Positions 47,301-59,300 of a DNA stretch of 64,000 nucleotides are shown here, piece by piece. The stretch's first letter is position 1. Each line of letters begins with the position of its first letter. The stretch spans positions 14,181,217 through 14,245,216 of the forward strand of contig OZ020246.1 of the NCBI GenBank assembly GCA_963971285.1, written 5' to 3'. The DNA is from Astropecten irregularis (lineage: Eukaryota; Echinodermata; Asteroidea; Paxillosida; Astropectinidae). Position numbers and translations under genes: made by a program. Below the pieces are notes generated by a model. It was not told where the DNA came from. It searched no databases and saw only the letters and a list, made by a program, of their open reading frames with translations.

Positions 47301-50300
47301 GGCCCGATACGATTTTCGATATGAAAAAAATATCGCGATATCGATAAATATCGTCATATCGAACAAGCTTAGTATGAGTGCTGTCATGTGACCTTTACCA
47401 ATCATGTGTATTGTACCTTTAAGCACCAAAATGTGCTTTAATAAGCACCAAACATTTTGGTAAATAAAATCAGTACCGGTATACGTACCAGCCAAAACTC
47501 CTAATGTTATGCTCGGAGGTGGGTTAGGGTATTCACCAAATTGCCAGTGATATACTGTATCATGGCTGGATTTCACAAAACACTTATTAGATCAATCAAT
47601 CTTAACATGAATTGTCTCTATCATTGCATTGTTACATCACATAGCAAGAGCCGCTCTACTGACTGGCCGACTGCCGATCCGAAACGGCTTCTACACAACC
47701 AACGAGCACGCTCGCAACGCTTATGTGCCACAGTTTCTTGATGGGGGCATCCAAGATCATGAAATCCTGCTTCCGGAACTTCTGAGGACAGCCGGCTACA
47801 AGAGCAAGATCATTGGGAAATGGTGAGATAATGCTGTCAGTGACGGTGTTTTGTTTGTTTCATCTGGTTTTACAATTGAAAATTGTTCTACTCAAATCTG
47901 TTTGCATGTATGTATTTGGTCATCACTCTTGGTGTTTCTGTGTAATATTCAGATTTCATTTGTACACTTCATATTATTTGTACGGTAACAGGTCAACTCG
48001 TATCTTCGCCGACTTGCACCTTCGAATAAGACAACTCGTAACGTCGCACCAAGTCAACTCGTACCGTCGCACCAAGTCAACTCGTACCGTTGGTCATAGA
48101 GGAATAAAACACATATAAGTTTTATTCCTCGATGCTTTGGTTAAGGCAACCCAAGGTACAAGTTGGCGAAAGTACGAGTTGTTGAAGGTGCGAGTTGGCA
48201 AATTTATGAGTTGGCAAAGGTTTGAGTTGGGAAAAGGCACGAGTTGACTCGGAAGCATTTGTACATCTACAACAACACACACTAAAGCATATTATGTCAA
48301 TGATGGATTGTTCATAATGCAGCAAGGTACTGGCCCAATACTACAAGACTCAAAAACCATGGTCTAGTACTTGTTAATGTTATTGTCCCATGAAATCTTC
48401 AGGTTTTGAACAAGTGGAAAAATATAATATTTCAATTGCTTGACATGAATACCACTTACTGTAAATATTTTTCCTCATTTCTCATTGTTGCAGTTTTCTG
48501 CCCAAAATTGGCATTTGAAATTTGACCCTTACTCTTTAACCCACAGGCATTTGGGCCACCAATCTCAATATTTGCCCCTGCAACATGGCTTCGATGAGTT
48601 CTTTGGCTCGCCAAATTGTCATTTTGGGCCTTACAATGACAAGAGTACGCCCAACATTCCGGTGTTCAGGGACAGCGAAATGGCCGGCCGCTACTACGAA
48701 GATTTTGTCATCACTAAGAATGGCGAGTCCAACTTAACACAGATTTACATCAAGGTAAATAAGAACGATAATTCTAAAGTAGGATTTGAAGCTTTGCATG
48801 GTGGAAGTCACATAATAAGGAAAGGTTTCTCACTGGTTCTTTTCAGATCCACACATCTATAAAGAGATTATACATGGTGTCTCCGCAAACCTTTCCTTAT
48901 AACGATCATTCTGTCAGCGATGCAAAAAGTCAGGTGTTTACGTTTTGACATATGTTCACATTTGGTACTCAAGTAGCATCATTAATTTGATCATTCCAAC
49001 AGGTTTTGGCCAGGATTTTGTGATTGCGTGACCTGTAACATTACCAAAATTATATATCCATTAGTCCATTACTATTCCAACATTGTGTATAATTTTGTAG
49101 AAATTGATATTTGTTGAAATTTGCTGAGAATTGTTGTGTCGGGGCATAACTGAAGAATCCATTTTCAACCAATCAGATAAACCTTGCAGCTTTTTTTATG
49201 TAGATATTGCCAAACACAATAGAGAGCCAATCAAAGGTGAGGGCTTTCAGAAAGGAGAGAGAAAAACAGAGCAATTAGGAAGATCTGTTTGCAAGAAAAG
49301 TATTAACATTACGTTTAAATTGAGAGAGGTTATATCCCGTTGGAAAACAGGATGAGGGTAGGGAATTTCAGAGTGAGGCAGTGCGTGGAAAGAAACTTGA
49401 AGAATATCTTGAGGTATTTGAATTCGGGAGAAAGAATGGGCTATATAGCTGATGGTTAAACAAAAAATTCATTTGGAGCCCTTAAAACATTTGCATGAAT
49501 GTTCTTTTTTGTGTGTATGTTGTGTTTATGGCATCATTTAGGAGGCAATTACTTTCATTGAGAGCCAGCAGAAAGCCAACAACCCGTTCATTCTGTACTG
49601 GGTGCCCGACGCAACCCACACACCATTATATGCCTCGGCCGGCTTTCTGGGTACCAGCCAGCGAGGGCGGTATGGAGACGCCGTCAGAGAACTGGACCAT
49701 GGCGTGGGTTTGATCTTGGATAAGCTGAGGGAACTAGGCATCCAAAAGAACACATTTGCCTTTTTCACATCTGACAATGGTGGGGCTCTTTATGCCAGTG
49801 AAAATGGTGAGGGCCGATTGTGGCGATCGATTGGTATTTTTTGTGGAGTGCCGAGTCAAACGCTTGCATGAACCCATCCTTAAATGTTCCTCAGCCTTCC
49901 CTTGTGTTATTTTGTTGGTTTCCTAAAATCTTTAACTCATCGCAACATCTCATGTCATTAGGAGTCACTCAGCTTCATTGAGAGCCAGCAGAAAGCCAAC
50001 AACCCATTCCTTCTGTACTGGGTGCCCGACGCTACCCACGTACCATTATATGCCTCGGCCGGCTTTCTGGGTACCAGCCAGCGCGGGCTTTACGGAGATG
50101 CTGTCAGCGAACTGGACCATGGCGTGGGCATGATCTTGGATAAGCTGAGGGAACTAGGCATCCAAAAGAACACATTTGCCTTTTTCACATCTGACAATGG
50201 TGGCGCTCTAGTGTCTAGATATAGGGGTGAGCTTTGTGCATGATATTAATGTGCCTGTGCGGTCAAAAAACTGGGCTCTTACTTTTGATTTCGTCTGTCC

Positions 50301-53300
50301 ATCCTTGCTCTGCCTCAACCAGCAAATCCCAATCTTCTTCCTCGTGTATAACACCGTTAACGTCGCTCCTTTCTCTAATCTTACAAAGCTCTCTGCAGAC
50401 AAACAAGGAAAGGCAAAGATAATGAGAGAATCGTCATCATTATTAAAGATTCAGAGATTATGCCTCTTTAAAGGTACTATCATACTTTTGGTCACAGATT
50501 TGCCTATTACTTACAGGGTATAAAGATGGTGATGGTAGAACATACTGCTTTTCTGCCTGAAATACTGTATTTATCAAGAAAAGGGTAAACAAAAATGACC
50601 AAAAAACAATTTTGATCTTTTTTTTTTACTAATTTCTGGATATAAATACAGAATTTCAATATTTTTACGATATGTTTCTACCAGCACCATCTTCATACCC
50701 TGAACGTTAAATCTGTGAACATTTCTGTTTGGGTATGTGACCAATTCTGTACCTTTAATGCTAGGGGCTGTCTAAGACGAGTTGATTTGTCACGATGTTG
50801 TGTTTTCTCTCATTCTGTAGGAAGCGCTAGAGTTCATTACAAAACAAACCCAAGCTGCCGACCCATTTTTCCTGTACTGGGCGCCTGATTCTGCCCATCG
50901 GCCCCACTACGCCTCCAAAGGGTACCTGGGTACGAGCCAGCGTGGCCTGTATGGGGACGTTGTGCGAGAATTAGACAACGGAGTTGGCCAGATACTAGCG
51001 CTTCTTCAAAACCTCGGGGCCGACCAAAATTCATTTGTGTTTTTCACATCTGATAACGGAGCGCCTCTTAATCCCAAAACAGACTGTAAGTCAAACAGAA
51101 GCTGAAAGTGGCATGCAATTTACTCTCAAAATGAAGGTCCTGTTTGTTTCAGGTTTGCGATCAGTGATCTTGCAGATCCACGTGCCTTGCAGGGTACGCT
51201 AAAATGGGATCCAGATCACCAGGATCACTGATCTCGTGCATGAAACAAACAGGCCCTAAACTGCTGATAATTTGGGGGAAAGGGACATCTATATGTGATT
51301 GAACAAGGACTTAAGGTCGAGGCTTGAGCATTACCTTACATGCTGTAAGAGTGCTCTAGACTGTCTGACTATCTATTAGCCTGATACTTGGGCATTCTAT
51401 GTTATCATATATCATCATTTTGGGGAACAAGTCAGAAAAAGTTATACTTGTTGCCATACGTAAGGCACCAGTGGAGTGATTGGAACTTGTTTTTATGGCA
51501 TCTGACAGGCTCCCATAGCCCTTAGCAATATGTTGGTCCTATTGAATGGCGTGACAGCTCAGATGGTGTAGCACCAACTTAATTGGTATAACCACCAATC
51601 CTAACAAGTTGTAATTTATAATCACCAAATAACCACAAGAGAAACTGACTGAATGTTTAAGTTATTGAAAGGAAGAGATACTAACTGAAGCGGGAGTCAA
51701 ACCGGCGACCTCCTGAATACCGTACAGGGGGTCTTTCAACTGAGCTATCCAGCCCTACCGTTGGTGGTGTCCCTAATAGTCAATTATCTCTATTCGTTTG
51801 TCAGTCAGAAGCCATGAAACCACGCACATACTGCTATATTCCAGGGATCATGTTATCGATACAAGCAGCAATGCTGCAACCTGAGAACAGTACACGGGGG
51901 ATCAGTCAAAGAGGATATGGCTTTTTATTCAATACAATTGTCAAATAACCACAAGGGAAACTGACTGAATTTTAAGTCATTGAAAGGTGAACAAAGAAAA
52001 ATTAACTGAAGCGGGATTTGGACCGGCGACCTCCTGAATACCATATAATCCAGCCCTACGTTGGTGCTGTCCCAAATCATCTTTGTTTGTTTGGCAGTCA
52101 GACGCTGTTCATTTAGTTTCTTTCTAAACTCATCTGACAAGCATCTGGATAAAGTTTGGCTGGACTTTGTTGAATTGACAGCCATCTTCGTTTATAACAT
52201 GTGCTATGTTAACACCATTTAACTGGTTGTGACACAAATTTAATCAGTGACCCTACTCTCTACATGTAGTCTGACTCCAATAACATTTTCCAGCTACAGT
52301 TTTGTAGGTATGCTTACTTGAAAATGGCTAGAAAGGCCAAAATACTTCATATTTTTGCACATTCATTACTATATACATGGATTACCTGTACTTATGTATA
52401 ATACAGTGCATATGTTAATGCATATTTACAGCTTTTATCCTTGAAATCTGATGTTTAAATTATCATAACTCCAAAAGTATATTAGCGCCAAATCCAAATT
52501 TTTCTTGCGATGTTACTTACATGTCAAGCTTACATTTTAAAAAAAATTCCGCATTTTGAAAAATATGCATTTTTTTAATCAAGGTCAAAGTTCAAATTTT
52601 TACGTAATTTTTTTGTCGTACTTGAAAAAATTTTGGTTTTATTTTACAAAATGAAGGCCATTATAAGAGCTTTAGAATGATGGAAACATGTATCTCTGTA
52701 GGTTCTTTACTTCTGGAGATATGGCTGTTTGAATGTGACAGGTTGTGCTAATTAGTTAAAAGTTAGTTAACCCGTATCTCAAAAAGTAATGGACCAAATT
52801 ACATAAAATTTTGGTTCTGGTGGTTTCTCATGGAGGCCAATAAGCACACCAAATTTCATTGAAATCCGAGTCGGTCGGGTTCCAAAGCGCGTTGAATTGA
52901 CACGGAATGACCCTGTAATTAACCCGAGACTGACTGGAGTCACAATTTCCGGTGACTTGTCTCATATGTCACATATATTTCTCAGTAATTGTTCTCAGGC
53001 TTACATGAGATGAGCCAGTTGTTGTAATTAACCGGAGACTGACTGGTGTCACAATATCTGGTTACTTGTCTCATATGTCACATATATTTAGCTGTTTCGC
53101 ATGCAGCAGAACAGCTTTTTATTTTTTTTTCTACTTTTTATTTTTTTTCACTTTTTTCCCATTGACATAACATGGGGTCTTTCTACAAGTCACTTCTACC
53201 CTTATGCCAATTCCAATCAACTTCATACTTGACACATAGTTAGACCACCACCCCAAATAGATTGCTGAACAATTTCGTCATCATGACGTCATCACGTGCA

Positions 53301-56300
53301 CCATGATGTCATCATAAAAGTGAACATTTCAGGGCTCTTTATCTCCAGAACTGCAAGTCCGATGCAACTCAAACTTGGTATGCAAGTATACAGGGACATG
53401 TTATAGACAAATATTGCGGTCATGTGTCTTATTATTAAATTTTTGGACCTATTCTTTATATCTCGTGAACGACAAATTGTATTTTCGAAATTCTTTCGGC
53501 AAAATGTTTGTTAGGCAATAGGCACATGCCACAAAATACCAAAAAGTTGTGATGTCATGATGACGTCATCAAAAAGCCGATTTTTAGATTCACATATAAG
53601 GGAATATCCGATGGTGATGAAACTTGGTGGGTAGGTAGGGAATGGTACTAGTATTCAAAATCTGAAGTGACGTCACGATGACGTCATCAACTGATTTTAT
53701 ATTGATTTTTGAATAATTAATTTTGAATTTTATTTCCAGAAACACATACAAGTGAATATCCGATCGTAGTGGAATGTGGTGGACTGGATAGGTAGGGAAT
53801 GGTACTAGTATTCCAAATGTGAAATGACGTCACAATGACGTCATCGCCTATTTTTTAATTGATTTATTTGTATAATTAATGTTGCCATTTACAGTCAATA
53901 TAACACAAAACACGGGTTGTGGAACTTTTTGGACCGCTGATATGGCTATCTATAGTAGTCGGCTAATATTGTGTACACGTGAACGGAGCACAACGAGCTA
54001 GAAAACCAATCATTTTGCTGTTTCCACCGCCATGATAAGCACTACCATACATACTATGCTCACTGGCCTATACAGTAGACTCTGCCATTTCTCACGGCCG
54101 TCGTGTGTATGTACATGTATACGTGTATATGATGGACGAGTGTCGACGTTGCTCATAATATTGTTTACGTTGTTAGGCTATTTCTCTGTACTGGGCCAGT
54201 TGTATACATGTTTAGTTTTTTTTATTTTATAAAACATACGCGAAACAGCTCAGTGTTTGTTTCCAACAAACACAGGTCTAGTTCTAATTGTTCTTACATG
54301 AGATGAACCAGTTGTTGTAATTAACCCGAGACTGACTAATGTCACAATGTCGGGTGACTTGTCTCATATGTCACATATATATTTCTAATTGTTCTTACAT
54401 GAGATGAGCCAGTTGTTGTAATTAACCCGAGACTGACTAATGTCACAATGTCGGGTGACTTGTCTCATATGTCACATATATATTTCTAATTGTTCTTACA
54501 TGAGATGAGCCAGTTGTTGTAATATAAGGTGACCATATTTTGTTCAGATGATCCGGGGACAGTGATCCGTGTCCTGGGGGAGGGGTATAATTTTGACAAA
54601 ATTTTTGAATCCAGATGGTGCCAACATGCAAAATTGTGGCATATATGGACATCTTGTCCAGTTGACATGAGTGGGTTACATACTTACATTGTCTTAGGTG
54701 GTTTTCTTCGCATACTTCTCTGAAGAATGGGTCTTCTTCAGCACAACATTTGTGTTCAGTCTTTTTTATTTAGGACAATTAGAATTTTCGGGGGCATTTT
54801 GTCGAATAGGGGAAAATTTTCGGGGAAAATTTTTCATCGGGGACAGCACTGTCAAATCGGGGACTGTCCCCGGAAATCGGGGACGTCTGGTTACCTTATT
54901 GTAATAACCCGAGACTGACTGGAGTCACAATGTCTGGTGACTTGTCCCATATGTCAGTTTCTTGCTGTTGTGAATGTCTGAAAGAGAGAGCTTTGTATAA
55001 TTTCTAACATATGAAAAAGCAATTCTTCTGTGAGTTAAAGGTACTATCATACTTTGGTGAAGTTGATAGAACAGCTTCAATCTGTCCATAGTTTGAATTT
55101 TCATGGAATAAAAACAAACCTGTGAAATTTTCAGCTCAATTGATCATTGAGGAACAGTACAAAACAGCAACAACAACAAAAAACGTTTCAATTGTTACGC
55201 GAAATTGTAAGGTACATACGTGTAACTATGAGGTGAGGTTTTGATCTTGGAGATCAAAACTGTACTCATTTCTGGATAAATACAGCTTTTCAGGAGGAAA
55301 CATTTTAACACTATGTTTGTACCAGATCCATCTTTGTACCCTGTAAGTTATAGGTAAATCTGTGAACATTTCTGTTTTGGGTTTTCTTTCCAAAGTATGA
55401 GAGTACCTTTAAAAGGCATGTTTGTCAATAACCCTAGGAGTGAGCTTGCCCTGCCTGTTGTTCATCCCTTCTCCTACTTCATATCCCTTCTCATGAATGT
55501 CTGCCACTATTCAACTATTCATCCCTCTCTTGTCATACTAAATACCAACCTCAATTGATTCATTTTACATTGTTCTTACCTCATCTTGTTTTAGTGCACA
55601 TTAATCTTCTGTAAAAGAGCCTTGTTATTCTTATTAACTATTGCAAATCTTTCGACACTACCAGCCATTTACACAAGTCGTATAAACATTCACTGTAACT
55701 TCATTCCTAATGCTAGGAGTCCACTGGGCCGGCGCCAGTTGGTGCCAGTTCGCGCCAAAGATTATGTAATTGGCGGGTAGTGGCGTAACGAAACATTTTT
55801 AAATTTTCTTGCCGCCAAATTCAATTTTTTGCGCCGTTATGGGCCATCACGAACCAGTTGGGAGGCAGTTTGAGCCACTGCATGCCACTAGGCACCTTAT
55901 TGGTGACACTAGGCGCCACAGCAAATTGCATTGGCGCGAACTGGCACCAACTGGCGCCGGCCCAGTGGACTCCTAGCATAATGCAAACATTTGTGGGAAG
56001 CATAATTGTGGTTTTTGGCAAATGAAGTTTTGTTTAATATGCTTAGCTTTTGTGCTGCAAGTTAACCTTGCATCCATCAAAATCTGATGCTTGTGGCATT
56101 TTCTGCTCTGGAGAAATTGGAGATACGAAAGAGAACCTTTGTTAAACGGCAGGCATGCAACTTTTCCTAGGATCAGCTGATTTCCTAATTTTCCACTTCA
56201 CTCTTATGCCATCGAAAAGTGAAAAACACTGTTCAAAGTATGGTCAAGATTGGAATTTCCTCTTTTTTTGTCAAGTCCAAGTTGCATGCCTGTAAACGGG

Positions 56301-59300
56301 CTCACCCACTGCTAGCATGTAAAGTATTAAGCACACTGCTATTGATGCGATTAGCTTTGATGTTAGGCATTGTTTTTGATTTCATGAATTATGGTGCTCC
56401 CTTTCCAAAACTAGCCCAAGGGTTAAAGGCAGTTGTGTTTTATTTCCTCTTCATGCTAGGCGTAGAGGAGTGCAAGAATATGAATCAATTACTAATATTT
56501 AGACACACAAGTCCGAAAGACAAATCAGGCATAGACCATACAAGATAAAAACTCTTGAAAAAAAGCTGCCATATCCAGAGAAAAGTGCGAAATCATCCCC
56601 AGAATTTCTATAGGCGCTGCAATTTGTATACCTTTCTATCACGCCTACAAGTAATTCTCATGTCCTTATTATTCTAGGTGGAAGTAATGGGCCCTTTCTG
56701 TGTGGCAAAGAGACAACGTTCGAAGGCGGTATGCGGGAACCAGCTATTGCATGGTGGCCGGGTACCATCAAACCAGGCCAGGTATAATTCCAGTCTCTTT
56801 GATTCATGAACTTGTTGGTCAGTGAATAGATTTGAATGACTTGCTTATGTTCAATTAGCATTCCACATTAAAGGCATAATAGGCCTACATGATTGGTAAA
56901 GGTCACACACAGTAGTGTAGACACGTCCTCAGACCTGGGGGGGGGGGGTTGATCGTGTAGCTGGGTCGTACTTCCATATACGTTTGTGCACAAAATAATG
57001 TTATATATATAAATAAAAAGTGAAAACCTGGGGGAGGGGGGTTACAATTTTCTCTGTGGCTTGAATCATTCACTTAAGTTAAGGAAACTTTTTTGTTTGT
57101 TTTTTCTTTCAAAAATGAACAACAAAAAATTGACTGGAGCGGCAACCAGTGACCTCTGGAATACCATACCGGTGCTCGTACCAATTGAGCTATCCAGCCC
57201 TATGTTGGTGGTGTCCCTAATAGTAAATTATCTTGATTCATTTGGCAGTCAGACGCCATGAAACCACACACATACCACTATATCCCAAGGATCATTTTAT
57301 CAATATGCGCAGCAATGCTACAACCTGAGAAACAGAACATGGGGGATCACTCAAAGAGGATGCGGCTTTTTAATAAATTCAGTCAATTTGATGTATATAT
57401 TTGTTTTTGTTTTTGCTCGAAACGTTGATTTCTGTAGGGATTCCAATAATTTTATGAATGATGTTGAATGTAATTTTATTTTTCTTTTAATATCAAAAGG
57501 TTTCCCATCAATTGGGTAGTATCATGGACCTGTTCACAACCGCCCTCAAAATAGCCGGAATAGATCCGCCCTCTGATCGCATCATTGACGGCACAGACCT
57601 TCTCCCCAGCCTGATCAATGGCACCGTCAACAAGAGTAAGCCGATCTTCTATTACCGTGGCAACGAGATGATGGCAATAAGGATTGGCTTGTACAAGGCC
57701 CATTACTGGACCTGGACCAACTCTCTGGAGGAGTTCAATAGGGTAAGACTGCCATAATGTACAGATGCTAGTTTGTTTTTTCAAGGAATCAAGGTTTTTC
57801 TTAAAGGTAATATCATCATGTACTTTGGTTTTTGTCAAAAATATCAAGAATGATACAGTAAACAGTCATCTGTGAAATTCCCAGTCACATGCAGTGCTGA
57901 CTTTTTGTGAAAACAGTGAAGCATTTAAAAAAAAAATATTTTCACCGTTATTTTTGATCTTCTGCAGATCAAAATTGTTTTTTGGTCATTTGGTTGTATA
58001 CCGGTACTCTTTTCTGGATAAATTATACAACATTTCAGACGGAAAAATGTTAACGGTATGTTTTTCCCATTACCACCTTTTATACCCTGTAAAGTATACA
58101 TGTAGGTAAATCTGTGTAGATCTCCGTTTCATTATGCTTCGAAAGTATGATACATTGTAGATCCTTTAAAGGGGTTTAAATAGCGCTCCGCACTTACGCT
58201 AAAAATAGCTCCGGATCTCAGAAAAACATTGCAACCATGCACGTGCGTGGGTGTGCGCGTCCATGTACACTACGCGTGTGAGACAATGTTTGTCTGACAG
58301 CCGGGGATTTTGTGACGTCATTAGTGCGGAGCGCTATTGGACAGTCCAGCCATATTGTCTTCTTCTTCTTGTGTATGTGTTGCAATTCCTTGGAATTCCG
58401 GCCTTGAAGAGAGATATAGCAAGAGCAGTTGGTTCAATACATGATAAGAGTTTTCTATAGATTGAAGGTACTATCATACTTTGGTAAAGTTGATAGAACA
58501 GCTGTATTCTATTCATAATTTTGTCATGAAATAAAAACAAACCTGTGAAATTTTCAGCTCAATTGATCATTGGAAACAGTAGAAAACAGCAAAAAAAATG
58601 CAATTGTTACTTGTAATTGTAAGGTAATTGTAATTGTGAGGTTTTGATCTCGGAGATCAAAACTGCTTCTGGTCTTGGTTTGACTGATTTCTGGATAAAT
58701 GCACCATTTCAGGCGGAAAGATTTTAACAGTATGTTTCTACCATCACCATCTTCATACCCTGTAAGTTATACGTAAATCTGTGAACATTTCTGTTTGGGT
58801 TTCCTACCGAACTATGATAGGGCCTACTACCTTTGACATCAATTTCTGCCCATTCTATCGTCCTCATTACTGAACCTCATTTCCCTATTAAATTTATTTC
58901 AGGGTGTAAATTTCTGCAGAGGAGAAGCTGTGACTGGAGTTATGACCCACGAACAAACAAACCACACTGATTCCCCATTGCTGTTTCACCTTGGCCGCGA
59001 TCCCGGCGAGAAATACCCTATCAAGTGAGTTAACGTGTGAGACCGGTTTTGGAAGAGCTTTCTGTAGGGTATCATTCAAATTATGTCTTTCTTCTGTTGA
59101 GTACTGACTACTGAGTGTCAGAGAGGTCTTGTACATGTAAAACACATGAGCACTGCACTTGTGCAGTGCTGTTGCCTAGTGGTCTGGCGTGTCGTACTCA
59201 AGGTCTGTGGTTAATCTACATATTGTGGGATCGAATCCACCCATGGTCTAGTGGTGCTTGCATCCTTGGGCAAGACGCTTTGTCACATATTTGCTCCTCT

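Larger units (their letters stand above)
52915..54955. repeat. 101-bp satellite, interrupted by two elements
   Basis: Units contain GTAATTAACCCGAGACTGAC and CTTGTCTCATATGTCACATA, with a period of 101 bp at 54317-54519. The array is broken at 53091-54250 and 54525-54898 by inserted elements. It lies in GALNS intron 5. Confidence 0.85.

Noticed and set aside
49542..51085. A protein including two or all three alternative exons
   Set aside because: Any pair shifts the frame (265 nt each) and meets an early stop.
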